The notes beneath the pieces were generated by a model, which was given only the letters and a program-made list of their open reading frames with translations, did not search any database and was not told the DNA's origin. Shown here piece by piece: positions 33,364 to 45,577 of a DNA stretch of 64,000 bases (positions are counted from its first letter, which is position 1; the number at the start of each line of letters is the position of its first letter). This DNA comes from Arcuatula senhousia (lineage: Eukaryota > Mollusca > Bivalvia > Mytilida > Mytilidae), in contig OZ020305.1 of the NCBI GenBank assembly GCA_963971305.1, positions 3,629,001 to 3,693,000 of the forward strand. Reading direction: 5' to 3'. The translations under genes were made by a program, and so were the position numbers.

Positions 33364-34865
33364 AACAAGAGGCTCCCAGGAGCCTGAATCGCTCACCTGG
33401 TCTTAATGTCAACCCTTTGAAGACTTTTGTATAGCTAAATGAGCTGAATGTTTAAGCAATAAAAAGCTTTTCTCTATCTGCAATAGTTTTCATTCCAAAG
33501 CAAAAAACACTATTTTTCACCTTTAAAGGGCCATAACCCCTTAAAGGGGTCATCTGACAACTTCGATCCTAAACAGACTTTTGTAGAGCTAATTAAGCTG
33601 AACATTTAAGCAAGCATCATCTTTTCTCTATCTGCAAAAATTTTCTTTTTTTAGACCAAAAACACTATTTTTTGCCTTTAAGGGGCCGTAACTACTATAA
33701 GGGGTCATCTGGCAACTTTGACTCTATGGAAACTTTTGTAGAGCTAAATGAGCTGAACATTTAAGCAAGCAACAACTTTTCTCTATCTGCAATAGTTTTC
33801 ATTCCATAGGCCAAAAACACTAGTTTTTGCCTTTAAGGGGCTGTAACCCCTATAGGGGGTCATCTGACAACTTCGACCATATGGAGACTTGTGTAGAGCT
33901 AAATGAGCTGAACATTTAAGCAAGCAACAGCTTTTTTCTATCTGCAATAGTTTTCATTCTATAGGCCAAAAACTCTATTTTTTGCCTATAAGGGGCCATA
34001 ACCCCTATAAGGGGTCATCTGACAACTTTGACCCTATGGAGACTTTTGTAGAGCTAAATGGGCTGAACATTGAAGCAAGCAACAGCTTTTCTCTATCTGC
34101 AATGGTTTTCATTCTATAGGCCAAAAACACTTTTTTTTTGCCTTTAAGGGACCGTAACCCCTATAAGGGGTCATCTGACTACTACGACCCTATGGAGGCT
34201 TGTGTAGAGCTAAACGAGCTGAACATTTAAGCAAGCAACAGCTTTTCTCCATCTGCAATAGTTTTCATTCTATAGGCCAAAAACTCTATTTTTTGCCTTT
34301 AAGGGGCCGTAACCCCTATAAGGGGTCATCTGACAACTTTGACCTTATGGAGACTTTTGTAGAGCTAAATGAGCTGAACATTTAAGCAAGCAACAGCTTC
34401 TCTCTATCTGCAATAATTTTCATTCCATAGGCCAAAAACATGAAAAAATGCTATTTTTCACCTTTAAGGGGCCGTAACTCCCATAAGGGGTCATCTGACA
34501 ACTTCGACTCAAAGAAGACTTTTGTAGAGCTTTTAATGCTGAAGCAGTAGCGTGGCATCAGATTTCATCTATCTCTTATACTTTTTGATTTACAAGCCAA
34601 AAACAGTAGTCTGACCCCCCTCGTCTATTTTTAGCAACGGCGGCCATGTTTTTCGACGAATGGAAAATCCCCACATCAGTTCTGTGGGGGATACCCTAAA
34701 GTACCACCAGACCAAATTTGGTTTGAATCTGTGCAGCCGTTTCAGAGGAGAAGAAGTTTGAAGAAAAGTTAACGACGACGGACGACGACGACGGACGACG
34801 ACGGACGACGACGACGGACGCCAAGTGATGGCAATAGCTCACATGGCCTTTGGCCAGGTGAGCTA
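33364..34865 (-). mobile_element. Pearl-like element, copy 4, inverted
   Basis: Mirror layout: 3' hairpin first (aggctcccaggagcct), then about seven core units of 155-160 bp, then (gacgac)n at 34770-34820 and the 5' hairpin agctcacatggcctttggcc ending at 34864. No coding capacity. Confidence 0.85.
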
Positions 34866-35329
34866 ATAATATATACCACATCATTTCATACTACGATATC
34901 AAAATCATTCAAATATGCTTTGATGAGTGTATTCAAAATATCGGAATTGCATTGAGAGCAAGCGATGTTCTATTCCTTGTCCGGTGGCTGGTTACCGACG
35001 GTAACAGTAAAATCCGGTTAAATATGACCAAGTACCCAAAATAATCAAAGTGAACAACAATTGGCAAATGCACTATTGTCACTAAGTATATAGCCATATT
35101 CGGACATTGTGAAAGTCTTGGAAACTTAGAGAATATACATAATATTAATGATTGACATTTGTACTGATAATTTGTTTTTATTCTATCTTTTCCTTTTCTT
35201 TCTCTTTTCTCTTTCCAACTTTAAATTTATTTATTCTCACTTTTTTTTCAACTTTACAATAGGATGGAGTTGTCTGCATGCCTTCATGTGATTTTTGCCC
35301 TGCTTATTTCTTTAGAGAACCAATCTCGA

Positions 35330-35490
35330 GAGTTCAATCTCGTGGTGTTGCTGATTGCAGCTTTTTGTAATATGTTTTCTGTTTTTTTAGGTTTGATTTT
35401 GTGGCGATTTAATGTCTACCAGTTTTCCTTGTGCCCTTCAATCGGATTTAAGATATTCGATTGTCCTATTGGTAAACCTTTAGTTAACAT
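35330..35490 (+). repeat. Tail-family fragment
   Basis: Keeps the 3' half of the tail: T/G-rich middle, then an analogue of 'tttcggacttttgacattcg' ('aagatattcgattgtcctat'). Downstream of gene B. Confidence 0.45.
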
Positions 35491-35906
35491 AGCATGCAGT
35501 GCATTTCAAATGAATTACTACTGTAAAATAAACATATTATATATTTTTTTTATAATTATGATATATTCAACAATATAATTTATTTTTTTTCTAATTATTT
35601 CAAACTAGTTCTTTGATATACATTTCATTTCACAAGCAACTTTTTATTCGAAATTATCTTTTAATGCTTTGATTTACCATGTATACATTTCACATACTAA
35701 AAAATCATCTCATTTGCTTATAGTGTCTAGAAAGTTTAGAGTAGACCTTCATTTTATGGTAAATCTAGACAACAACTAACGCGTACGTTTATGTCCCTTT
35801 ACAAAAATGAATAAAATAAATAATCATGATATTCATGAAACATAGATAAACATCATTAAAAAAAAAAATAGATGACGAATGAATAATAAACTCATGCATT
35901 GATCGA

Positions 35907-35960
35907 ACTGAATAATATATTCAGATGACTGTTCGAACTGAATAATACATATTCAGATGA
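35907..35960. repeat. Short direct duplication downstream of gene B
   Basis: The unit cgaactgaataata(n)attcagatga occurs twice, about 32 bp apart. Each contains a small near-palindrome. About 45 bases beyond the gene B stop. Confidence 0.7.
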
Positions 35961-36004
35961 GATCAAGTGAGAACTCTTGCTTTAACCTACATTAACACCT
36001 TTCG

Positions 36005-36192
36005 TTAACTGTCCCACATGTATCTATTATCGTGTAATAAGTCTGATAATTGTTTATTAAAATGACGATAAAATTCTTTAAGAATCTTTCTTGTTTTTGG
36101 CATCATATCTCCAATCTCTCTATCCTTCTTTGATCTTGTATTAGGAATTTTTCTTTTTCCGTGAAGTTTTTCTTCTTCTTTTGATATAGGCC
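36005..36192 (-). CDS. Gene B exon 7: C-terminus and stop
   Basis: Acceptor tttattcacag, phase 1 in; 188 nt ending TAA at 36007-36005. It encodes PISKEEEKLHGKRKI, a basic linker, and KEFYRHFNKQLSDLLHD, parallel to the C-terminus of gene A. Confidence 0.9.
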
Positions 36193-39100
36193 CTGTGAAT
36201 AAATGTAAACAGAAAATGTGATTGCTTCAATTAATTCATATGCAACAAATACTTTGAATATTGACAGAGAATGACCTAACACATTTATTCACCATGAACA
36301 AACCCCAACGACAAACATCAGTTGTTGCCAGACCGTCACGTCTGACAAAACAAACCCACAAGATTATGTTGCTCCTCGGTTGTTGTTTTTACTCAAGAAA
36401 ATTTATGGACGACATATCATGCAATCATAAAAAATACGGATTTCAATCTCTCAGATGAATGCAGATATTGGTTTTTCATAGGGTTTTGTTTTGTCTATCG
36501 GACCATTGACCATAAGCAGCGCAACAAATTTGCAATAGCAAACAGGAACTGCTTACTCTTCCGGAACACCTGAGGTTACATTCTGCCAAGATAAATTTCA
36601 TCGTTAATTCAAATGCCACAAGGTACAAAATGTACGCTGCAGCTACAAAACGTGTTTCTCCTAACAAAATCCCTTTAAAATAAAAAGTATCTGCCTTTTC
36701 AGATAAAACAAAACAGTTTATTAAGAGTTTCTCTAAAAATTCTCTTAAATGACATAATATTGATTTCTTGATAGCTTAGTGGCTGAGTTATCTCACCAAA
36801 CACAAAGAATGGAGCAAAAAGATTTGTAATGACATTAAGATTATAAAGTTTCATGACAACGACAATACTTACGTAAATCAAGAAACCTAAAAACTTTCTT
36901 TAGATATGAAATTCTATTCCTTATAAAATCTTCAAATTGGATAATCATTATTTGTTCTCTAGGAAAAACTCTAAACCAGTCTTCTAGAAATATATGGTAC
37001 ATCCCAACTCGTAACCTTGCCTGAAAATAATGAGAGCGCCATTTCAGGAACAAGATATCTATATATATATATCATGTATATGTGCAAGAAAATGAGATTT
37101 CAGATTGAAGACACATGTTTGTAGGTTCATCATTTTGCATTATTCTTTTCTTTTTCGTCGTATTGACTATCTTATTACTTGTTTTTTTTTTATAATGTTC
37201 TTTATTTTTACTATCATCGGAAAAAAATGTGCTAACAAACATGTACTAGTACCACCAATTCTTCCAAATCTCCTGAACGCAGTCTAATTTAGATTCAATT
37301 CGCAATGAATGTTCCAGTTTTATTATGGTTTAAGTGGTCCCGTTGAAGGTGTTTTTAGGATAAACTAAGCTGAGTTTTCTTTGTAACATGTATGTCTTGG
37401 TTTCATCCTACAATTTTATTCATGAACGCGTCCTTAGTTTTTCAATTAATCCTGTCCCTTATAACACAATTTGCATGAAATATAAGTCCTCACTAAAATA
37501 CTTTTTCTGCAATTGAACCCTTTAGTTTAATTAATCATAATGTATTTACAAAACAGTGGTTCGGTTACAATACAAACATTAGTTCTGTTTTAAATATACC
37601 TTGAATGATTCTAATGTACTATTATATGCACAGCCCCGCTCAGTGAAATACATGCGACATGATAAATGGCTAGCCATCGACTCTAGTACTGCTACATGGA
37701 AGTCTTCGACCGTCTTTTTATATCCAAAAAACTGGGACTCGTATAAGTAATCTGAGAATACTCTAAAAATAATGAAAATTATTAGCTTTTAACTATTCCA
37801 AGTAAAAACAATTTATAAATGTTGAAATATAGCTGATCAGACAGAATGTAAATAAAGGTAATAACAAAACTACCGAACTTAAATGATCAATCTCATTGTC
37901 CAGAGAAAATGACAAAAACGAATCAGTCATACCGGAGATTTGGTGGATCGCATTGGTCCTGACTTGGTACAGGCATTTCAATCGAAATGATGGGTTAAAC
38001 CAGGTTTTATGGCGCCAAAACCTCCCTCTTCCATTGCGGTCTTAGGATCCGGTACTGACCATAGAACACAGCATAGTTGTGAGACACAATAGGGATATTG
38101 AGGTGATCATTTCAATACAGCAGACCAGTCAAACACTAATTAAAAAAAAATAATCACCATATCTTTTAACTAAATTTTGAACTTTTCTACTAGCGGCTGA
38201 TAACGAAGAAAGAATTTTTTTAGGGATCGTATGAGACTGATTTTCTTATAGCCCTGCTTCAAAAGTCGATCACAAAGAAATCGATGTCTGATAAAAAAAA
38301 TCTGTCAGTGAAATGTGTGCAAGCGCTGGCATATCGAATAAGTTGTGAAATATAAACACCGTATGCCGGGGAAATAGGTATATTGCTCTGTAGATTAGGA
38401 AAATTGATTATTTGAAAATTAAAACTGTCTCTTTTATCGTAAATTTTTGTACCAGCCGTGTCAAATTCGAGGTGCAAATCTTAGAAAGACGTGAAGCAAT
38501 TTTATTCGGTGGTCTCTTTAATCTCCAATTCTGGAGGATATATTGAAGGAGTCCATCTACCAAATGAAGTGTTATTGACAGAAAGGACATCATCAATATA
38601 TCTGAATGTAAGATTAAATGACCTTGTCTCTTTCATCTTCTTGTTCTTTGCGAGCCCCTGAAGAAATTCAGTCTCGTAAGAGTATAAAAACAAATCGGAG
38701 AGGAGAGGAGCACAGTTTAAGCCCATTGGAATTCCGATTTGTTGTTGAAAAATAATGACCAGTGCTATCCAATACAAATCAAAAACCTTTAACTACTTCC
38801 AGAAAAAATCAACTATCAACTAATGTAGCCGTCAAAGTTTTGTAATCAGTTCATACAAATGTACTTCTTTCGACTTCAACTTCACGAAGAAACCAAAAAA
38901 ATACGGTATTAACCAACGCTTTAAAAACCAAGGTTTGAATGAACATTTTAGATTATGGTGTTTTATTTATTTGTACCCCTTGGCTTAATATAAGACGGTA
39001 AGAAAATATTACAAACCTATCAACCGGATTACGCATCATAAATATCAACTTCATGTTAGGGTTAAGGTGGTATAAATAATCCGAATTAAGAACACGTGGT

Positions 39101-42100
39101 TCACTACAACCCTCATTTCCGGGAACCAGTTGCCAGTGGTCGTTGTCATGTGATATGTCAACGGTTCCTTCACCTGTAGACGATACATGGGCAATTCATA
39201 AAGCCTGTATTTGTACATGGTCAGAATTTATCTAAGAACCGCAAAAAATAACAAAATTATTATGCAACGAAGGATGAGTACAGATGTTGGTTTGTAATAG
39301 AGTTTTGATTTGTCCTTTTTTACCAGTCAGAATTAACGAGCTAAAATGACGGTTAGCAACACAACGGGTTTGTTGCAAAAAGCCGGAACTGCTCTGTGGT
39401 TACTCGCGTTACGACTTGAATAAGCATTGTTACTAGTTCTTCAGTTGTTTTGTGTGTTATCGTGTATTCTGATTCTTACTGCTGGCCTCGTTCGTATTTA
39501 CTGATTTTGTATTTACCCTAATGGACTTATATATTTGCGATTTCCCCGCTCTTTTTTTCTCATAAAATTATGTTTAAAAATACGATTTTAATGAGCCACC
39601 AGAAAAAAGTATTATGTCAAGAACGAGTTGTTTTGGTTTGAGATATAAGATACATGTACCGTGATGTAGCTGTTGACATGAATATAGAGACATGAGAGAC
39701 TTTCATATAACAGTTCCTTTTCATGGGAACTTCTAAGTTTTATTCACTATACTGATTTGTCATTTGTACTTGAGACATGACAATATAAAACTAATTTTTT
39801 GACACTTTTGCACATTTATATTCCAGAGACAAAGACTAATTTCAGTACCAAAGTTCAGGTGAGTTTGTCTTATTATGGATGAAGGTTTCTTTGCATTTTA
39901 AGTTTATAAACCTGTATCTTTCCTAGAATGAATCATTAAACACCCATAATTTAATACCTACACTATAATTACTTGACATATTTGTTTTAATATAATTTAA
40001 GTTTACAAACCAGTTATCAAGTAATAAAACATTTGGTCGCCATGCCAGCGGTCAGGTGATGGTGTGTTCGATATAGCTTTGGTAGCTGCATGGAAGAAGT
40101 CCAGGTATCTGTCCAACGTCCAATTAGCTACAAATATATTGAAAAGGCTATTCATAAAGGGAAAAAAAGGCGGTTGAGGAACTAGTACACCTAAGAAGTA
40201 GAACATTATTCGTGTATATTAGAGACTTCATATTTTCCATTTACTAGTATAACATTTATCGTTCAACTATTATTAACGTTGTTTTGAAGAATTTTTTTCA
40301 ATACACAGAGAAAAATTGTATGATTCAAAATATTTGAAATACAGCAATAAAAATTACGTTTCCGTCGGGCTTTATGTTTTAGTGATTTCATTTATACATA
40401 CACCACAATCCTAGTTTGTCTTAATAATGGCCGTCGGACGTCAGAGCAATGTGTAACAACATTTCATTGTTGATAGAATTGTGTAAACGTCTATAATCAT
40501 GATAATGTATCCCTCGATTGCATCGGTGAAGTTGGAATTATATTAATTCAAGATCAATTCTTGGCATTTGAAATCAAGGAAACGAAAGACATGGAGAAAA
40601 TCAACACAAATCGCTAAAACAACGCGAAGATTGGAACACACGTGTAAAACAATTATTAAAAGGGATATTGTGTACGAACAAATATTTGTTTTACTAACAA
40701 AAAAAGGCCAACAGATAACTTTTTTTGTCTAATTTTAAACATTTGAACAATAAAAGTAAGGCTATGATATCGTACCTTATTAATCTAATAATCGATATAC
40801 AATAATCATTAGATAATATTTGTAAAGCTTTACCATGTTCAAGTACGATAATTCATATTCATGAGCTTAATCCCGCCTTCAGCATGCGCTGTTAATAAAC
40901 TTTGCTTGTTCAAAATCGCAGCTAGAACACTGTATCTCGAAGTTTTAGACCGAAGAATTATTCACGGCGACGAAAACGCCAAGTCCGACAATCAAAGAAA
41001 ATGACATTTATGGCTCGAATATAATAAATGAAGATGAATTTATAAATAGTTTAAATTTGTCACCAAATTTAAGTCTTCAGGAACAAAACATCCGAGATCC
41101 CGATCGATGGCCGCATTAAATAAACTAAAAATATATCTGTCGTCACAAATGTAAACAAATAATCAATCAATATGGTCGAAAAAATTTAAGCGAAATAAAC
41201 CAAGTTGAAGGCAAATTTGGTAACAAATTGATATTCAAAGTTTTCTTTTACTACATGTTGGTCAAAATGGCATTAAAAAATTTGGTACGAAAAAAAAAAT
41301 TGGTAGACAATATGCCTTGAAGGTTCATGTTTACACTTTGAATAAAATTTTAAACCACACGTTCAATTGCTAGATAAGGCATAGCAGCGTCTAGAAAAAA
41401 ATATTTTTGTACATTAAGTTTTTTTACATGTACACTTCATCCGTTTTACCGGGGCATTTTCTTTGCGGTTTTCAGTTCAACCAAATATAGCCAAATATCA
41501 ACAATATACTGTCATTTGGCTTCCACAAGGTAATTTCATTATTGTTGTTATTAATGAGTAGATTTGAAATGATCTGCGAATTTTATGATATCTAGACGCT
41601 GCTATACCTTATTTTTCATTTTCATATGCAGGTTTAGCTCCACATCGACTATAAAAAAGTGGTCTTATATCAACCATTTTAGATATCTAACGTTAACACA
41701 AAAAATGGTTGGAAAGTCCTTATAATTTTCTGATAGTGGCGTTTTGCTACATGTATATTATATTGTCATACCATTGACCTCTTTCTTGTAATTGTGAGAA
41801 AGAACTGACGTATGTCTGAAGGCATGCCTGATATAAGCATGTCTAAAAGAGATAAATGGATAAACGTGGATTTGACAAAAAATGCTAGGATATGCATAAT
41901 TTGAAGAATGACCTCCTATTAGAAGCATGTAAATCAAATTGAAGTTATCTGAACGGAGAAATAAAAAAAATATCAAAAGAGAATAAGTCATATCCAAACA
42001 ATTCACCATAGGAAGCAATATTAAGCTTGAAGTTATCGACCATGTGAATAAAAGGTGACATTAGTGTTTTAATATACCATATATTCATTGTTTTATGAGA

Positions 42101-45100
42101 AAAAAAAACAGTAAGTTGATTTTAAAATCTTGTGTTAGGCAAGACCGAATACCGGACTTGTTGATTGAGATATAAACGATATACTCCGATCCTAGAGCTC
42201 TAGAACGTTTAAGTCTCTCGTTTTAATATGTTAACATATTCCCATTCTGACATTCTAAGACTGTTGTTTTAGAAAGTTCGTTTAACATATGACAACATAT
42301 AACATTTCTTTTAAAATAAGGATGTATTTACTACTTTTGTTGTTAACAAGTATGTGCTCACGAATAAAGCCCAAACAGACACGTTATTAGAAATTGAATT
42401 TGTATTCAGTATATGAAAAATTTCGTAATTCAATTTATTTAGATATCAAAACAAACCTTGTGGATATCTACGTCTGGTAAAGTACATTGGTTCCTTCATA
42501 TGCTGTTTAATAGCCACACCTGGGTGGAGTTCTAAGCCATGCCAAATGTCTGTTGTTCCACTTTTAGGCATCCCGATTATAAAGAAATAAGGCAGACATC
42601 TCAGTGTATGCACTGGCTTCACTATATTTTTTTGGTCGTAATATGTCACGTTGCGGTAAAAGCATGGATTTTTGAAGTTTGAAAGAAATGAAATTTTTTC
42701 CTGAAAAATAAATTTCTGACAGTAGTTGATATGCATGAGACGCAACAAAGTAAACTAAATAACATTAATAACAGTAATTAATGACACAAATTACAGAACA
42801 GAAAAGGGATTTTCAATCTCACATCTTAAAATAAAAAGAACAGGTATATTAATGCTGTAGCAAACTTGAGCAATAAAAGATTACCTACATTTGTCTTGGC
42901 TTTGTTTATTCCCTTCGAAAGGATTGAAAGAAGCAGAACCACAAATGCCCACGGCATTCGATTGTCAAAAGTCTGCAAGGGCAACAACAACAAAAAACAC
43001 GAACAAGAACAGCACGAAGAAACACAAAACATAAAAACTTTTTGACACACTAACATCTGCACTCATCTGAGAGATAGAATTCCCATTTTGTCTATGAGCG
43101 CATGATGCTACCCGTAAGATTTCTTGAGTGAAGACAGCCAACCAAGGAGCAACCTAACCTTGTGAAAGCAACTATTGTGTCAGACGTTACGCTCTGCCAA
43201 GAAAATCGATGTCATTCCTGCGTAAATTCCATAAGCTGGAGCAGACGGAGTGTTGCTACATGTACACAAGAAGGGAAAACAAGTTTCATGTCGACGACAT
43301 TCAATAGTATTCAATAGTAATGCAAAACACAACATTAGTTTCTTCGATGCTACCACGTCAACTTCGTTTTGACTAAACCAATGCGATACCATTTCGATCG
43401 TTATCATTGTATATTGGTGTAATTAGCACCAAATGCGTTACCCTGTTATGTTTTCTTTTTTAACTACAAATAAAAAAAAACGGATATAAAACAGTTAATT
43501 ATTTTTTGTTGTCTTAGTCTAATCTAAGGAGTGACCTCTAATTTAAAAACAAAATTTCGGGGGGGGGGGATTTTGTTCTCTCAAATACGATACAATCAAT
43601 GAACAATGTGTATGTTAATCTTTTTTGTCAAAAAATGTTCGAGAATAATATCTAAGATATTCGTCTAAAATCTGATCACATTGAAAACAATCCACATTTA
43701 TATATTTAAAATTAAATTGATATTAGATTTTTACATGAAAGTTAGATTTACATATTCATATTCATTCTGTATGACACAATCAAAAAAGCTTTTCAACAAA
43801 CGCAAGCTAATCAGTTTTGAACGACATTTTAAGTTAGTCTATAATTCATATTGGATTTTATATGTTTTCAAAAGTGAGTTTTTAATATTATATATATACA
43901 TTTTGGATATATTTACGTATGAATTTAATACTTACCTATAAATCAGGTCAAAATTGATATAACTAAAGTTGTAGAAATTATATAGAAGGATTAACGTTAT
44001 AGAATTTAAAAGTATGATAATAAAAAAGTTAAAAAAAAACGGGAGGTGCAAATGTGTTATCTGCCAGAAAAAAAAGCAAATTATTTGCATTTTGTTGTCA
44101 ATGATTAACAATCAGCAGTATGCTATGATAATGCATGCTTATGGGTGAAATTTTTCTGTTAAATTTTACAGACTTCGATTTGTTTCGTTCCGTGTGGGAC
44201 CCGGGTGACGGATAGGCCGACAGCAGAGCCTAACTTGTGGTAAGAAGTGACCATGGGTCTTTGGATTCTGACATCGCGTTGGTGCTCAGCACTTACAACG
44301 ACATAATGTGTACGCTAGGTGGTTGAATAGGATGACCCTCCTCAGCAGGGGTGAGTTATTTAATATGGAAAGCCTGTAATCGCTTATATAATACCATATA
44401 TATTTGGTCAACGTTTGTGGAGAGTCTCACACTTTATTCACCTAAAAGGTTAAGGACCTCCCAAAAGTGCACAACATACATGTAGGCTCAATTGTCCACT
44501 ACTACCAACTTTCCCTTTGTTCAGTGGTCTTCAAAATAACTGTTCCGTTGTTTACCACCCACCCCCATATTACTCATCATTTTTTATATTCATTTTGTCA
44601 TCTTTCATGTTCATCTCATTCATATAACTTATATGTAGCGTTGCAACAGCGTCAAACACCAACTTACTCACTCACTAGATTCGTTCACGGTTTAGAAAAG
44701 GGTCTAAATACTTTTAAAACATGTGAAGCTGTAACATGTCAAACATTTAAATCATGTAAATACATACATGTATTTTTGTCTCTCACATTTGAAAAGGTAC
44801 GGTGGTACATGTATCTAGTTAACTGGTTATGTATAGTTTCAGGTTGCCCTTTGATTAAACACAACTGTCGTGCGTGGATAAAAGGGTTGAGAGCTATGTC
44901 AGCCGACCAGAAAATGTATTATTCCAAATAGCTTCAACGCTGATTTAAACGAGACAGCAAATTAAGACGCTAATTGCTTTCAATTTAACCATATAAGAAT
45001 CATCGTGTATATATATAAAGTTAACCTGTTGTATATTTAAAGTGAATCTGTTGTTTATAGTGCAAATAGTTCGTTATATGTGAATTTTGTGAAATGAAAA

Positions 45101-45566
45101 TCCACATTCGGTGATAAATGTAATTGTTTGTCTTAGTTAGATCTTCTAACATCTTCAACTAGTTTTCATTCAATACACTTTTATGTAAGTTTGAAAACAA
45201 TACTTAAATAAGATCGGTACGATAAATCTATAGATATATAAAGAAAATATTTCAAACCTTTCGAAAATCTAATCCTCCTATCTGTTTGGATTTTCCTTTC
45301 GGAAATAATGGTTTAGAACCCTTTCCATGACACAATTCGTCGCTTGATTGTTTAAAATTCCTTATAGATTTTGCCTTATCCTGTTTGGCATCAATGGATG
45401 ATTTTGTAGTCAAAGATTTGGGTTTGGCAGTTGCTATTGTAGTTGTTTCGGAATCACTTTCTATATTAAAACCAATCAGGAAGTTGACAAGGATGAAACA
45501 TATGTAAACAAAGAGTACTGCTGCTGAAGTGTACGTCAGAACACGTCTCTGTGTTCTTTTATTCAT
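36005..45566 (-). CDS. CHST15-like carbohydrate sulfotransferase (gene B), seven coding exons
   Basis: Minus-strand exons in order: 45566-45258, 42700-42457, 40127-40011, 39173-39017, 37762-37600, 37020-36873, 36192-36005; 1326 nt, 441 aa plus TAA. All introns are GT-AG and phases are 0,1,1,2,0,1, exactly as in gene A. Seen: a basic N-terminus (MNKRTQRR) then a transmembrane segment of about 23 residues (type II Golgi anchor), a Ser/Thr/Lys-rich stem, PAPS loop PKSGTTD (148-154), 3'-phosphate motif RNPVDR with Arg271 and Ser279, YFTERGCAYNST, and a C-terminal EFYRHFNKQLSDLL. The family moves sulfate from PAPS to GalNAc(4-sulfate) residues of chondroitin/dermatan chains; the actual acceptor here is unknown. 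The start is set by ATG 45566, about 25 nt after a ttttttcag acceptor, implying a 5' untranslated exon further upstream. Confidence 0.9.
36285..36590 (+). repeat. Composite Penelope-like tail, + orientation, in gene B last intron
   Basis: Contains 'gttgctcctcggttgttg', 'atctctcagatgaatgcaga' and 'aacaggaactgcttactctt'. This is the same pair of modules as 6275-6900 read in the other direction. Confidence 0.55.
36873..37020 (-). CDS. Gene B exon 6
   Basis: Acceptor attattttcag, donor gtaagt; 148 nt, phase 0 in, phase 1 out. It encodes RVGMYHIFLEDWFRVFPREQ, then QFEDF and FRFLDL. Confidence 0.93.
37600..37762 (-). CDS. Gene B exon 5
   Basis: Acceptor atttttag, donor gtatat; 163 nt, phase 2 in, phase 0 out. 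It encodes VFSDYLYESQFFGY and MYFTERGCAYNST. Confidence 0.92.
37835..38790 (-). mobile_element. Penelope-like reverse transcriptase fragment in gene B intron 4
   Basis: From 38777 down: GIPMGLNCAPLLSDLFLY, then LTFRYIDDVLS with the catalytic YIDD, then PPELEIKETTE, a frame break, KIYDKRDSFNFQIINFP and PAYGVYISQLIRYA. These are palm and thumb motifs of a Penelope-like RT as I know the family from bivalves. Then follow a gap and the 'tggcgccataaaacc' module (to 37835). Frame breaks and missing ends mark it as dead. It is in the same sense as gene B. Confidence 0.72.
39017..39173 (-). CDS. Gene B exon 4
   Basis: Acceptor ctacag, donor gtttgt; 157 nt, phase 1 in, phase 2 out. It encodes HWQLVPGNEGCSEPRVL, SDYLYHLNP and LIFMMRNPVDR. 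Confidence 0.93.
39290..39560 (+). repeat. Tail-family repeat in gene B intron 3
   Basis: Contains 'tagcaacacaacgggtttgt', 'gccggaactgctctg', 'gttactcgcgttacgacttg' and the closing 'atttgcgatttccccgctct'. Antisense to gene B. Confidence 0.5.
40011..40127 (-). CDS. Gene B exon 3
   Basis: Acceptor atttgtag, donor gtttgt; 117 nt. It encodes NWTLDRYLDFFHAATKAI and ends YYLITG. The open frame continues upstream through the acceptor, so length and phase identity with gene A sets the boundary. Confidence 0.88.
41374..41612. mobile_element. 239-bp element with 22-bp terminal inverted repeats
   Basis: The left end 'ataaggcatagcagcgtcta' is inverted at the right end 'tagacgctgctataccttat' (one mismatch). 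AT-rich interior, no frame. Looks like a MITE in intron 2 of gene B; no clear target duplication. Confidence 0.75.
42457..42700 (-). CDS. Gene B exon 2: 5'-PSB loop
   Basis: Acceptor tttatttttcag, donor gtttgt; 244 nt, phase 0 in, phase 1 out. It encodes CFYRNVTYYD, LRCLPYFFIIGMPKSGTTD and MKEPMYFTRRRYPQ. It is 6 nt shorter than exon 2 of gene A. Confidence 0.93.
42940..43280 (-). repeat. Composite Penelope-like tail in gene B intron 1
   Basis: Short inverted tail part (42960-43030, 'aagaacagcacgaagaaaca') followed by 'cactcatctgagagatagaa', 'tctatgagcgcatgatgct' and 'agtgaagacagccaacca'. Same order as 6275-6900 and 30735-31260. Confidence 0.6.
43300..44900. other. Gene B intron 1 sequence, little recognised
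   Basis: AT-rich, with a G run at about 43560 and a slightly GC-richer block at 44190-44350 of unknown nature ('gggacccgggtgacggatag'). The open frame at 44467-44931 shows no domain and is treated as chance. Confidence 0.4.
45258..45566 (-). CDS. Gene B exon 1: cytosolic tail, membrane anchor, stem
   Basis: 103 codons, phase 0 at donor gtttga. It encodes MNKRTQRRVLTYTSAAVLF, continuing as a hydrophobic anchor, then an acidic/Thr-rich and Lys-rich stem ending GLDFRK. A four-codon upstream ORF (45577-45563) overlaps the start. Confidence 0.9.
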
Positions 45567-45577
45567 GGTTTCCCCAT
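45563..45577 (-). promoter_or_regulatory. Four-codon upstream ORF overlapping gene B start
   Basis: On the minus strand ATGGGGAAACCATGA: ATG-GGG-AAA-CCA-TGA, whose stop overlaps the gene B ATG as ATGA. If the transcript starts upstream as the acceptor suggests, ribosomes would meet this ORF first. Effect unknown. Confidence 0.5.

Noticed and set aside
44190..44350. GC-richer block as a possible RNA gene
   Set aside because: No cloverleaf, snRNA or rRNA signature could be recognised by eye.
44467..44931. A 154-codon open frame on the + strand
   Set aside because: It shows no domain, has low-complexity His/Ser/Tyr composition, no splice-consistent neighbours and lies inside gene B intron 1 in antisense.
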